64,000 nucleotides of DNA from Acanthacorydalis orientalis (Eukaryota; Arthropoda; Insecta; Megaloptera; Corydalidae), in assembly GCA_034766995.1 (NCBI GenBank), contig CM068313.1, forward strand, positions 7,097,461 to 7,161,460. Reading direction: 5' to 3'. Positions 34,692-47,023 of this stretch are shown here, in pieces. Numbering within the stretch: position 1 is the stretch's first letter; every line of letters starts with the position of its first letter. The translations under genes and the position numbers were made by a program. The notes under the pieces are model-generated. The model did not search any database. It had not been told where the DNA came from and was given only the letters and a program-made list of their open reading frames with translations.

Positions 34692-35397
34692 GTTACAAAA
34701 CCGAAGTGTATAAATATTATTCAAAAGGATTCTGTTTGATTATTTACATATATATTCGGATGAAAAAATAAAATACTTATAAAACAATCAATTTACATGA
34801 ATAATATACTATTTTTTATTGAATGATAGATAATTATATGACAATAAAAAAATGAAACCAGAAATCAAATATAGACAGACATTTTTATTCTGTTCGTTGT
34901 TTAGAAAATTCTGATTTTTTTTGACAGGAGTAATAGATTATTTTTCTACCATATAGTTATATTACTGTAACTAAATTAATTTTCTTAAATGAATTTTTCA
35001 CTAACTTCACAAAATAAAAAAATCGGAATTTTCATCCATCTCGGGTATTTAAATAACAATCAGTAATAAAGGATAATTAATTTTGATAAATAATTTTGAT
35101 TAGAGAAAAGTCTTCATGGGTTATAAGAAAATGGAAAAGTACTTGTGAAACTTGAATATAGTTTATTTTGAAGTTGAAAATTGTTCCACAAATTTAATAC
35201 AGCAGATCTTATATATTTTTATTTTCCAAAATGTTATTAATTTGATTTTTCATTTTTTTTTACAAATTAAATACGCAAATTTATAATACAATCAACAATC
35301 AAAAATGATCCATAATTAATTTTTAAACATTTTTGATATAAAGTATTTTTCTGGTTCGTGAGTTTAGTTATTTTTCTTCAAATTTTGAAAATAACAA
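34692..35397. other. AT-rich stretch
   Basis: Contains one copy of the dispersed AATAATC/TTTTTGAT word near 35,290-35,345. Nothing else seen. Confidence 0.4.
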
Positions 35398-35965
35398 TGG
35401 TTTTTGTTACTAATTTATTATTCAGTGGTTATCTCGTTATTTTTATTAAATTATCGGTATTGAATGTACAAAATCATCAAAGAATGAAGAAAACTTAAAA
35501 TATACGGTAGTGAAATTCAAACATATTCAAAATTAAAATTAAACGTAGAAATGTCCTGGTACATGAATAGATGTTCTCTTTAATGCATATTTTTGAAAAA
35601 AATCTAAAAATTAAAGAAAAATAAGTATATTGATAATAATTTTGCCTTTTAATACTGGAAAAATGAGTAACTCGGTAAGTGGGTAAGTGTTATCAAAGTT
35701 TTTTAATTCATTCAGTGATTATCTTGTTGTTTTTAGAATTTAATATTTAACATCATTAAGAAATGAAGAAAACTTAAAATATATGATAGTGTAATTTAAA
35801 CATATTCAAAATTAGAACTAAACAAGAAAACTTTCTACTATATAAACAGAATTTCTCATTTGATGTATATTTTATGAAAAAAATATTTTAAAAATTAAGT
35901 GAAAATATGTTTACTGATAATCATTTTGCCTTTTAATACTGGAAAATTGAATAAGTGTGTAAAAG
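35398..35965 (+). repeat. Two-copy tandem duplication, unit about 280 bp
   Basis: Copy 1 spans 35,398-35,695 and copy 2 35,697-35,965. Shared words include ATGAAGAAAACTTAAAATAT, AAACATATTCAAAATTA and TTTTGCCTTTTAATACTGGA. Diverged by small indels and substitutions. No ORF is conserved. Confidence 0.9.
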
Positions 35966-36974
35966 TCGTCCAACCTTTACCTACTTATAAACCAATATAT
36001 CTATTATCATTTTTCTTACCCAAAAATTACAAATTTCTTTATAATTAATAAGAAAAAAATACATACCTACATCTAGTTTATATACTAATGTAATATTTAT
36101 ATTGTACTCTAAGAGATTTTCCGAATAGATTAATAGATGAATAAAATGTCTAAGTTAATTTTACTTGCATTACATTTAAAAATAAAATATAGAATATTTA
36201 GATGGATTACTATTTATGAACCTTTAAAGATTAATGCTGCTCAGTCTGAAAGAGAAATACACTGTGATGACTTGATCTGAAGATATATTTTAAAGACTGA
36301 GCATAATAATATTAAATATATTTATTTGCGTTAAAAATGATCTACTAAAAAATTAAATTAAAATACAATTAAATGCGTACAAAAATTAAATTATAATAAA
36401 ATAAAAATGTTTGAAATTAAAAAACAGATTTCGTTCAGATATGATTCAATGAATGTAAATTCTATGCTATTTTCGGCATTCATATTTTATTAAAACATGT
36501 AAATTAAACCATTCGTTTATATTTTTCCATAATGATATTTATTCACGTTGTTTTGGGTGCAACTCTTGGACGAATAACCAGGGATAAAATAACAATGAGC
36601 CAGTATTAATAGCAATTTAACAACAAAAAAACCCTTTCAACATTTTATATTTCTGTTGAACTGTTATTTATGCGATTCGCAGTCCTTTATTTTAAGTTAT
36701 TCATCCGAGATGTGCATCCAAAGAAAATAATTTAAATTAGAAATTGTTCATTTTTCAAAAAATACAAATGTTAAAAACGCTAACATTCGTACGTTACAAA
36801 TGTGAGTGATGTACGGATTATGTTGTTACACATTAAAGTAAAAAGATGTATTCTGGTAATTTTATTTTTTTAATTTATTTATAATTTTATAATAAAATAT
36901 TCACATGAGTAATAATCTTTTCATTATTTTATTTTAGTTTCGTGTGTACTGAAAAATTAATATACATATACATG

Positions 36975-36978
<4 letters not shown>

Positions 36979-37013
<35 letters not shown>
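36979..37013. repeat. (TA)n microsatellite
   Basis: About 35 bp of TA. Confidence 0.97.
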
Positions 37014-37015
<2 letters not shown>

Positions 37016-37334
37016 GTTTTAAAAATAATATTATTAATTATGTATGAAAATATGAAATCATTATTTACCATTTTCTGATAACATGACAGAAATAAATATC
37101 ATTTATAAAATTGATAAAACGTAAAAAAATGTAAATGAAAATGAGTCATCATTAATTAAATGGTTATTTAGCACTTCACATGTTCCGTTATTATTAGATT
37201 AAATTAATTAAACGATCTAGACCAAATTGGTTTTCATTTGAGTAATAAGTGTAAGTGTACACCTGTTTACACACACACACACATATCTACACAGGAAGGT
37301 TTATACTTTGTATAAAATAGTATTAATTTTCAAT

Positions 37335-37335
37335 C

Positions 37336-37366
<31 letters not shown>
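37335..37366. repeat. (TA)n microsatellite
   Basis: About 32 bp of TA. Confidence 0.96.
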
Positions 37367-37620
37367 TTATTAAACGACTTATTTACATTAATATAGTTGA
37401 TCTTTATATTTTTTAACATTATAATTATTTCAATGAAAATTAGTAGGTTTGAACCACAGGCAGATATTTTATTTTAATTAAATTGATAAATAAAAGAGGG
37501 TAATGATTACTCATTCAGTAATACTTTTTTCTACAATGTATTTTTAAATGAAGGAACTTCAAAAGTTTGTTTTTCAATGGCAACTCTCTGAAATGGTGAG
37601 AAAATTTCAGTGTTTTAATA

Positions 37621-37623
<3 letters not shown>

Positions 37624-37677
<54 letters not shown>

Positions 37678-37696
37678 TATAGATAGATAGATATAT
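37624..37696. repeat. (TA)n-(GATA)n microsatellite
   Basis: About 52 bp of TA followed by GATA units. Confidence 0.97.
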
Positions 37697-37774
37697 GATG
37701 AAAGGAACTTAATACTGTCTTTAAATTGAATTAATCATAACTTTGTTTTAAATTAAAATATTTTCTCGTCATTT

Positions 37775-38300
37775 TAGGATTTTGAAGTGTCAACCTGTTT
37801 TGTCGCCTGGGAAGGTGATGAGTACTGTTTTTTTGGGATTCACAAGGAATCATTCTGATCGACTACTTAACGAAGGGAAAAACGATAACAAGAGCCTATT
37901 ATGCAACATTACTGGACCATTTGAAAGAACAGCTGAAACAAAAACGGTCAAGATTGATGCACAAAAGAATACTTTTCACCAAGACAACGCGGTACCCCAA
38001 AAATCAACCATCGCAATGGTAAAATTGCACGAATTAGGCTTCGAATTGACTCTTCGTCCACCCTATTCTCTGGACTTGGTTTCGTGCGACTTCTTCCTTT
38101 CTCCATAGCTGAAAATTTGGCTCAGTGTGAAGAAATTTTCGTCGAATGAGGATGTCTTCGCCGCCGTCAATGCGTACTGTGCAGTTTCGCTGGACCAAAA
38201 GTATAGATCTTAACAGAAACTATGTTGAGAAATAAAATTATTTTTTTTTCAGAAAACTATGTTTTCTTGGTTTTTCACCATACTTATCGAACGGCTCTCG
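37775..38300 (+). mobile_element. Mariner remnant, C-terminal half of transposase
   Basis: The plus-strand ORF 37,782-38,108 begins in the catalytic domain with LSPGKVMSTVFLGF. It continues with NTFHQDNAVPQKS, holding the second catalytic Asp, and PPYSLDLVSCDFFLSP, holding the third Asp context (usual form PPYSPDLAPCDFFLFP). After a stop the frame resumes with KKFSSNEDVFAA and a C-terminal NYVEK. The N-terminal half and the first catalytic Asp are missing, truncated near the (TA)n tract. The end near 38,300 (ATCGAACGGCTCTCG then TA) may be its TIR. The family differs from the 938 and 60,490 elements. Confidence 0.85.
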
Positions 38301-38325
38301 TATATATATCTTAATTTATACATCT

Positions 38326-38493
38326 ATGTTGATTAGGCTAAACGAGCAGCTGAAATATAAGTTAAGAGGATACCTTTTTGGGTACTTTGGAACTCCTATG
38401 ATAGAATTAAGAGCACCAGCTCTACCGGAGGGCCACATAACTGTTTTATTTCTTAACGAAAATCTACATTTTAAGAAATTTCATAATATTTAG
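38326..38493 (+). CDS. 55-codon ORF of unknown nature
   Basis: ATG 38,326 to TAG 38,491. The product begins MLIRLNEQLKYKLRGYLFGY and contains ELRAPALPEGHITVLF. The patch is GC-richer than its surroundings and starts 25 bp after the mariner 3' end. It has no motif I recognise, and no splice site gives an obvious continuation. It could be a chance ORF, a pseudogene fragment or an exon. Confidence 0.2.
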   Translation: MLIRLNEQLKYKLRGYLFGYFGTPMIELRAPALPEGHITVLFLNENLHFKKFHNI

Positions 38494-40060
38494 GCGCAAG
38501 TCATGAGATTCTTTGTTTGAAACTCCCATTTTGAGAGTGTGAAGTAAGGGTTACTATTCGACAGATAATGCAGCATCTGTGCCGCTTTTAGTCACTTGAA
38601 AAAAGATTGATTTACAACAAAATGGCCAGAAGGATGTGGTAGTGAACGTAATATCGTCAAATCAATAATGATAAATAATGGAACAAAACATTAATATGAT
38701 AGATATTTAATAATTTGCTAACTGAATTAATTAAAGCGCATAACAATTTAATTTTCAGCATAAAAAAGAATAATATTTAAAAATAAAAAAATATGACTGA
38801 ACAGTTTTTTTTATTCCGGACATAGAATTCCCGTGAGCTGAATGTTGAATCATTTATTGTTTAACATTAGCTTTTGTTTACGAGACGTGAAAGTCCCGAC
38901 AACATAAAATGTTAAAATAGTCCGAGTTGTTGGATTTATTTTACAAATATTACAGTTATATGGAAAAATGAAGAAAATTCTAACAAGTAAGTATAGCAGC
39001 AGAACTGCTTCTGCAATCCATATGTACAGTTTAGCTTGCATGTTTATTGCTCGAGTTTCAATATCTCCAAAGTGTTCCGATTGCTTTTTCGCTCTTCGAA
39101 CAACAATCAAAACACTTACAGAGTTTGCAAATATAAACGGTTAAGCGTGACGTCCATTTAATTGTTCGTGTAGTACGGTTTATGATATTCATGATTCATT
39201 TACACAATAGGTATTTAAAATCGACATCATTCAAAGGTTGACATTATGATAATTGGATGACTTAGTCATGTTATTGGAGTTTATATGCGATACAAATGTT
39301 TTCAGGCCATATATGTCGATTATCGTATCCTATCTCATGCTAAAATTTAGCTTGATACCCTCTGACTTTATTAGTCTATTATATTTAGTCCTTGATATTG
39401 TTAGCCCACGATATTGCTAATTCATAATATAAATTCATTTCATTCGTTTAATCGAGTACACTGCATTAAAACTTACAATTCAACACCCTTGTAACTGTAC
39501 GCCCAGGTACATCAGTGAAATTTTCACAGCATATGAGTACTTTTTATACTTCATATATCACAAAATACGACTCTGGGCAAAACAAGTCTTTTTCAAGGGC
39601 TATCGCGCCATTTACAATGCCATAATTTCATACATTTATACTTTTTACAAAATTCAATAGATATTTATTTTCAAATAAACACTTTCATTATTTTTGGCAA
39701 TAAATAAAAAAAATTAGTAAGAAATACAAAAAAAAACATATTGCAGAGAGTACAAGATATATAAATAAAAAAAATCTACATTTTAAAGTAAAATATTGTG
39801 TTTTTCCTTACTCATTTACTAATAACCAATTTATTATCACAATCTCTGTTTATATTTCGATTTAAATGTAAATAAGTGTTCGTCATAATTATATATTTTA
39901 TCTGAAAATACATATCGTGTATTCAAATCAATCAATAAATTACATGAATTAATTAAAAGTAAACATTTTAAAATTGATACGTATAATAATAATTAGACTG
40001 TATTTATTAATATCAGCTATGATTTTAATTAAAATTGAAACGAATTTTGTTAAATTAATA

Positions 40061-40061
<1 letters not shown>
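38494..40061. other. Stretch without recognised gene
   Basis: The minus-strand ORF 38,850-39,110 has one hydrophobic segment (LYIWIAEAVLLLYLLVRIFF) and is open some 10 codons further upstream, but no family is recognised. Otherwise AT-rich with nothing identifiable. Confidence 0.4.

Positions 40062-40107
<46 letters not shown>
40062..40107. repeat. (TA)n microsatellite
   Basis: About 45 bp of TA. Confidence 0.97.
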
Positions 40108-40108
<1 letters not shown>

Positions 40109-40114
40109 GTTTAA

Positions 40115-40310
40115 ATCAAATTTGCGCTTATTTTTAAGTACAGTTACTTATTTTAATATAAATTATAAAGCCATGAGCTGAAAATATTTTTTCATTTATT
40201 TTTTTTCTTTAATTTATTCTTCCTTGAAAGTATTTTTCATTTTTCAAATAAATCAGTGAAAAAATGAATTTGTAGTATCTTTTTATAAATGACATTTAAA
40301 AAACTTTTAA
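40115..40310 (+). repeat. Direct repeat, copy 1
   Basis: Matches 41,067-41,261 (offset about 955 bp). Shared words include ATATAAATTATAAAGCCATG and AGCTGAAA. Its last four bases are the TTAA used by the neighbouring MITE. Confidence 0.85.
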
Positions 40311-41001
40311 TGGATTATATACCTCCAGCCAAGATGAAATTATTGTCTTTGGACAATTTTTTAAAGGGGTAAAACAAAATATACATTACAGGTTATTTAT
40401 TGGTACTTTAGGCACAAGAAAAAATATTTGCATTTTTTTTATATTAAATTATTTATGTTAATTGAGGTTATTTTTACCACAAATAAAAATATTCCACAAC
40501 ACAGTCTGCACGATAACTCAGACAGTTTTAATATTTTTTTTTATAAATCTTCAAAACACCTTTTTCTATCAATTGCCGAGCCATTTTTTTTTGATATTTT
40601 TTTAATAAAATTTCTATAAACAATTAAAGAGCAAAATTTTTCACGAAAAAAATATTTTACTTTAGAACGTCGTAACTTTTTCATTTTTTTGAAATTACAA
40701 CATTTGGTTCGACATATGATTATGACATTACTTTACAAAAATTTTCATTAAATTTGCAGAGCCATTAACAACAAAAGAGGATATCATGCAGACAGTCAGG
40801 CGGCATATTTTTTAGTTGTGGTGGAAATAACTCAATTAATATAAATAATTTACTATAAAAAAAATTGTAAGTATACTTTTCTTGTGCCTAAAAGACCAAT
40901 AAATAATGTGTAAGGCATATTTTATTTTTTACAATACACCCACTAAATTTTTTTCTAAAAACATTAATTTTCACCCCGAATGTAGGTATGTAACCCCTTA
41001 A
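40307..41001. mobile_element. TTAA-flanked MITE, piggyBac-type
   Basis: TTAA at both borders. The left end TGGATTATATACCTCCAG and the reverse complement of the right end, GGGGTTACATACCTACATTC, align. The inversion continues inward with TTATTTATTGGTACTTTAGGCACAAGAAAA on the left against its near reverse complement at 40,872-40,912, so the TIRs are at least 120 bp long. There is no transposase ORF. The plus ORF at 40,428-40,619 is F/I/N-rich and not credible. Confidence 0.75.
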
Positions 41002-41066
41002 TATTTAAATATTAAACTTATTAAATATAATATTATAAATAATTTTAAAATGTAGTAATCAGGTTC

Positions 41067-41261
41067 TAATCAAATTGACACTTATTTTTTCACTATAGTT
41101 ACTTATTTCAATATAAATTATAAAGCCATGAGCTGAAATTATTTTTTCACGTATTTTCTTTCCTCTAATTTATTTTTTGTGAAAATATTTTTCATTTTTC
41201 ACAGAAATCAATGAAAAATGAATTTATATCTTCTTATAAATAATATTTAAAAAACTCTTAA
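41067..41261 (+). repeat. Direct repeat, copy 2
   Basis: Partner of 40,115-40,310, about 80% similar by eye. The MITE lies directly after copy 1, so the duplication and the insertion are separate events. Confidence 0.85.
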
Positions 41262-42869
41262 ATATCTGTTAATTCAATTGATAAGATTGAAAATTTCAGG
41301 TTTAATTTCATAAATTAATAGATTTTTTCGAAAGAAATAGAATAAGATAAAATATTATTTGACAGGTTAGCCGAGATAATCAGTGTTTCATTTGTAAGAT
41401 TTATTCATAATCGAGTACATATATAAAGTGAATAAATAATTAAACAACTTTTTTAAAAAATAAATAAAATCATAAAAAGAATTATCTTCTTAAAGCAATG
41501 ATTTAGAAAACGAGTTTATAAATGAATTGTAAAAATATATTTGGATTTGAATTCATTTTCGTTTTCTACAACAATTTTTTTTATAACAATCAGAAAAACA
41601 AATTCTAAAATAATAACTCATTATATATCTGTTCAATGCATTACTAAAATCTGTATCTGAGTTTATAAATATACTGACATTTTTTGAAAGATTGTAAGTT
41701 GGTACAAGGATCATAAAGATAGCAATCATTCAAAATGTTTTATTATTGATGAGTTAGAATTCAAGTTTATGTAACAATTTCTAGAATTTCTGTAAATAAG
41801 AGTTTGTTAAACAAGTTAACAAAATAAATAAAAATTGTAAAACTAATTTGTCATAAATTTGAATAAAATACTAAACCAGATTACATATAGAAATTCATTT
41901 CAAGAGACAGTTTTTTAAATCATATAGCTAAATTTTCTATCTGAGTTTATAAATATATTGACATTTTTATTTAAAATTTAAATTCAAAAACAAATCAATA
42001 ATTTTGTATTGAAATTTCTTTTAAAATCGTATATGAATAATTGTTTGAGGATATCACAAACTTTACTACGAAATTATAAACGTTTGAAAATTATGAAAAG
42101 CAACAAAAATTAAAAATACTTCATAATAATTTTTGATAAACACGTTTTACAATATTATTATTATAAAAAATTTCAACTAATTCAGTAAATAAAATTAAAC
42201 TTTCTTTGAGGTAAGTTAATTTTATTTTATATGTCAACAGTCTACACATTTTGTGTTGTTAACAAATTGACTTGTGAATTTTAAAAAATAAAATTTAAAT
42301 GATGTTTGAAATGTTATATATATATATATATATATAATATGTTAGGTATATTTGTATATAGATATATTTTTAAAGTTTGGCTGAAAACAATTCCATAAAG
42401 GTTACTTTTATGGAATTTGTAGCCTTTTGTAGTTGTTTAAATAAACTGTAAATAATTCGAAATTATTTATGTTTGTATTCGAAACGAATTCCATCTCTGA
42501 AAGGAAATAATTCCGCGCATTTATAAAACATTCATCAACTGTCATACTAAAAAATTTCACGGCCGCAAAATACGTCAAGTATTTCATTACATAAATACCT
42601 ATTACATGTTTGTCGAATAAGTGTATATTCTGGAACAAACCCAAAATACAGCCACTGAACAATGCCAATTAGAATAATTATTCAAACAAAAACATAATCA
42701 CATTTTTTTTATTGAAAAAAAATACATTTCTATTTCACTGCCACTCGTTTTAATAACACAACCGCACAATTACGTTAGATCGAAGTACCTGATATACGGA
42801 CAGGTAGGTTTTTATAAAAAAAAAAATTAAATCGAATTAAATCTGAAAAAGGTCCATCGGTGATAAAGA
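41262..42869. other. AT-rich stretch without recognised gene
   Basis: The word ATCTGAGTTTATAAATATA with its flanks occurs twice, about 288 bp apart (41,652 and 41,940). There is a (TA)n at 42,315-42,340. The minus ORF 42,408-42,668 has no recognised motif. Confidence 0.4.
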
Positions 42870-43345
42870 GAGATCAATTTCACACGAGATGCCGTCGCAA
42901 CAATCGACACATTGTGCTGGTCGACGGGTTGTTGTGTGTTGCTGAACAGGTAAAGGGCTGATCTATGAACCGGCGTTCGTGCGCGATAACGTTCGCGTTT
43001 CGTGTCTCCCGTGCGGACATCGAACCAGTGACCACGTTCAGATACGTCTCGAGGCCGACTGATCGGCCGGCGTACACGAACGGCGTGTTTTAACCGTCTC
43101 TCGACGCGACACACACATATATTGTACCTCTCGGCCGGCCGTCAGTTTGTGGCGCGCATGCCGTTCGCTGGGGCAACAGCAGAGACAGAGGCAGCGGCGC
43201 TCCGCCACGATCGCAGTCCGCATACACGGAGGCCCTCTGTGCTCGGTCTGTGCGCGAATTTTCGGATTTCCAATGTATCGTGCATGCATGTGCGACCCTT
43301 GACGGGATACTCGGGTTCTTGGTTGCATGATATTGCGTTGTTTCG
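42870..43345. promoter_or_regulatory. CpG-rich promoter-like island
   Basis: The most GC- and CpG-rich segment of the window (GGCCGGCCG, GGCGCGCATGCCG, GCGGCGCTCCGCC) inside AT-rich DNA. On the plus strand GGCCGTCAGTTTG near 43,139 fits the arthropod TCAGTY initiator. On the minus strand CCGATCAGTCGGCC near 43,055-43,070 gives another. ACAG|GTAAAG at 42,948 is a donor-like site. ORFs of 60-96 codons on both strands are R/C/T-rich by-products of GC content. Likely a promoter with 5' UTR of a gene whose body is outside the window or could not be recognised. Direction unresolved. Confidence 0.4.
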
Positions 43346-43554
43346 TGTTTTATAAATGTAGGCTATGTGGAGATTATAATGGTACTATTTTCGTTTAATA
43401 TTGTATACATGAAATTATGCAAATTTCGATGGAAAAACACCCAACTCGGCTGTTTTTTCGTCACTCGCATATTTCTTTTTTTAAATTCTTGTTATCGTTA
43501 ATCTAATATAAAATCACGGCGCTTATTCTAATTCAATACACATACACAACACAT

Positions 43555-43614
<60 letters not shown>

Positions 43615-45106
43615 TTATACGCATGTACATAAGTATATATTTATATAAATGATAGATCGGTACAAATGAAAATGTAGAGTATGTACGATATCTGATCCCA
43701 TTCAAGATTATTGAATGAAACTGGGGTGTTAAGGATTTATTACCTTTTAGTTATGCATATATTATTCATGAAACGATGAAGGTATTAGATTTTATTTTAT
43801 TTCCATGTAAATATATACACACATAAAAATATAGTCACTGATAACATACAAAAACCAACTGTTTTACTTTCTTAGTTAATGCTGTTTGTAAATTATTTCA
43901 GAAAAATATTAATAGTTTTTATACTGTTGTTGAAACATAATTCTTAAAAATATAAAAAATATAATTTCTTGGTAAACCGATTCAGGGGTAGTTTTTTGAA
44001 ATTTCTAATATATATTAAAAAAAGTATGAAATTTCTTGAAAATCTAGTGTCTATATTTTTAATCGAACAAAGATAATATAATGTAGTTAATAGGAAAATG
44101 TATCATGCAAATTGGTTCAATATTTAATTGATTAAAACATACATGAATGTATCAAAAACTAGTTTTAAAGAAATTCTGGTTCATTGCTAAGTCAGATTTT
44201 TGTTTGTTGATATAGTAAAGTATTATTATTTTTATAGATAAATTATTCTTTGAATCCACATATCATTAAAGGTTTTTTAATCAAAAATGTTATATAAACA
44301 GGGACTGATCTAATGGAAACTAATGAAGCTTAAGAATTATGGACCCCCTTTGTAAAGGGCTCCACAATGAACGAAAATTTTTAAAAAATGCATTGTACAA
44401 ATAAATAAAACATCAAAAGCGTATATTGAAAATCATGATTATTAAATTACTATTGGACAATTTTGTCATTTTGAATTCGATTGTATTTGTAGCGATTTTA
44501 GTAGTCACCTAAATAGTTTTATGTATTTTATTGACTAATATAAAAAAATATATATGAAAATACTTCAATAATAACCGATAAAATTCCAAAAAATTCTGTA
44601 AAATTAGATACTTTACTATCAACAAATAATTAAAAATAAATCTTGCACTGATTGATAACTGAAAAACATTTGATTTCTTGAATAACAGATTTAGTTATTT
44701 TAAAATTATACAACTTATTTTTTTATATTTCAAGTAAACTATCGTGTTTTCAATAAGCGCTTTTCAATTATCCAGAAATTAAAAAAATATACAATTTTTT
44801 AATATCAAGACACTATTTCAGAATAGATCACTTTTAACAATTTTACACTGATTTAAATTCACATAAAACAGTATTTTGCACTCAAAGGCTTAACTTTTAA
44901 TGACAGTGTAAATAAAATTTTATTTATGACAGTACTTGAAATTTTAATAAAAAGACATCACATTTCATGTGTGATAATTTCATATAAGGTAGAATGTTTA
45001 AAATTATACGAAAAAAATTTAACATATATTTTAAAAAATAAATGTTGGTTTTTATCATTATTTATTTTAATATATTCAATTTATAAAGTTGTCGATGTAA
45101 ATATAA

Positions 45107-45107
<1 letters not shown>
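43346..45107. other. AT-rich stretch
   Basis: A (CA)n-(TA)n tract lies at 43,540-43,609. No gene recognised. Confidence 0.45.
43540..43609. repeat. (CA)n-(TA)n compound microsatellite
   Basis: CACA/CATA words followed by about 45 bp of TA. Confidence 0.97.

Positions 45108-45151
<44 letters not shown>
45108..45151. repeat. (TA)n microsatellite
   Basis: About 44 bp of TA. Confidence 0.97.
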
Positions 45152-45154
<3 letters not shown>

Positions 45155-46408
45155 TTATATATTTTTACAACTTATTTTCAGATTCATTCAATATTTTGCA
45201 CAAGTACATCATACAATAACACACGAATAACACACGTCCGACATGCTTTATATAATATTGAACAAACTTTGTATTTTTTGCGAAATTGTTACTACAAATT
45301 TCGTTTGATAAAAAATCCCGTTTCGTCCTTTTAAAGTATCCGTAGCATCGATAAAATAAAAAAAGTGTACGGGACAGAGCGAAAAAAAGTTAACAAAAAC
45401 ATACACGCACACACACACTCGCACACACGTACGTACAACATAAACATAACTTTCACTGTGAAAACCTCGCACTGAAAGAAATAATGATTACAGGTACGCA
45501 CAAGAAAACATACTCGAAACACACCCAAGCTGTCAAAGTTTCTGTTTAAATAGGACCGACGCTTATGTCTGCGGAACGTATAATCGTGTTGACTGTAACG
45601 GAAGTCAAAACGTAACGGACTTTTTGTTAATTAAATAGTAATTTGTTAGGGAAATTACAGTTATTACAAATTTGCGTACTCTCGTTTGTAGAGACAATGA
45701 AAAATATTATACATTCAATAACACTTTTGCACTTATTAGAGAAATGTATCAGTTGTGTTGAATTTGTGAAATGAATTTTCAATTCGAAATAAATTAAAAA
45801 AATATTTTTAAATTTCACAAATGATTTTTTTATTTTCCAGTAGTCCATAAAACCTTTTTCTGAACAAGAATGTTCAAAAATTGATTAGTCATCACTGATG
45901 ATTGTTGTTTGAGGGTATTTCTCTGTCGATGCCATTACTCTCAGAGCGCTGAGGTGCAGAAAAATAGTTTTTTTTTGCAACTTAGTGCTTTGTGGATAAT
46001 GGAATGGTCAGAGAAATGCATCCAAGTAATAATGACAAATAATCAATAATGATTTATTGAACATTCTTAATCAGAATCCTTTTTAGTTTGATGAAAAATT
46101 AATATGTAAAAGTGAATTTAGGCACAGTGTTAGAAAAATTATATTGTGAGGTTATCTAATTTTAATTCGAATTGAAACTTTGCCACAGGAGTCATTTATC
46201 CAAATACGGTCTATTCTTTTTATTACATTAATTTAATTGAGTAACTCATATAATGTTTAACTATATTAATATTATTGATAATAAATTTAATGAATAATTC
46301 ATATTTTGTATTTAAATATATGAATGTTTTAAAATGAAACGTGCTACAACAATTAATAATACTTTTATAATTATTGTAATAGTACTGCTATATTATTTTT
46401 CAAATGTA
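45152..46408. other. Stretch without recognised gene
   Basis: Bases 45,230-45,620 are GC-richer with a CACACGCAC-type run, without a credible ORF. One copy of the dispersed AATAATCAATAATGATTTAT word lies at 46,033-46,052. Confidence 0.4.
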
Positions 46409-46660
46409 TTAGGTCGGTAGAAAAATAATTATGGTTTATAACCTTCAAATTCATATACAGTTTTTTTTCTTTTTTGATTTTTCTAGGTGTTTTATGTAGT
46501 CCAAAATCCAGTGGTCTGTCATATGTCTTTCCATGATAAATTTTACAAGTTTTATTTATAAAATTCTGAAAAGAAGAGAACAAAGAATATTTAAGAAGAA
46601 AGTTATTAACTATTCAAACTACTTCTTTCTTTTTGCGCCATCCTGTATACATACATACAT

Positions 46661-46716
<56 letters not shown>
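46409..46716. repeat. Tandem array unit 1: mariner end + 110-bp spacer + (TA)27
   Basis: Starts with a family end after TA (TTAGGTCGGTAGAAAAATAA). It contains about 95 bp of the mariner MITE left side, then about 110 bp not seen in the complete MITEs (TTCTGAAAAGAAGAGAACAA and TTTTTGCGCCATC), then CATA units and 54 bp of TA ending at 46,716. Confidence 0.85.
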
Positions 46717-46719
<3 letters not shown>

Positions 46720-46962
46720 TGGTAGAACAATAATTGCGGTTTATGACCTTCAAATGCATATACATTTTTCTCTTTATTGATTTTCCTAACCGTTTAAGTG
46801 GTCCAGAACCAAGTGGTCCGTTATGTTAAATTCCCCAAGTTTAATTTATAAAGTTCTGAAAAGAAGAGAACAAAAAACATTTAAGAAAACAACTGTTAAC
46901 TATTGAAGGTCCTTCGTTCTTTTTGCGCCATCGTCTATACATACATACATTCACTCACACAT

Positions 46963-47020
<58 letters not shown>
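46717..47020. repeat. Tandem array unit 2
   Basis: Repeats unit 1 in order: GTTTGGTAGAACAATAATTG, the same spacer with substitutions, TTTTTGCGCCATC, CATA units, and again exactly 54 bp of TA (46,967-47,020). The first bases of the mariner end are replaced by the preceding TA tract. Confidence 0.85.

Positions 47021-47023
<3 letters not shown>

Larger units (their letters stand above)
35966..37774. other. AT-rich desert with microsatellites
   Basis: TA tracts lie at 36,979-37,013, 37,335-37,366 and 37,624-37,696. The last ends in GATA units. No gene recognised. Confidence 0.5.

Noticed and set aside
38850..39110. Minus-strand ORF with a hydrophobic segment, considered as a chemoreceptor exon
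   Set aside because: Only one possible membrane segment and none of the conserved receptor C-terminal motifs.
43038..43328. 96-codon R/C/H-rich minus-strand ORF and overlapping 77-codon plus-strand ORF
   Set aside because: Both strands are open because the CpG island has few stop codons. Composition follows GC content, not a protein family.
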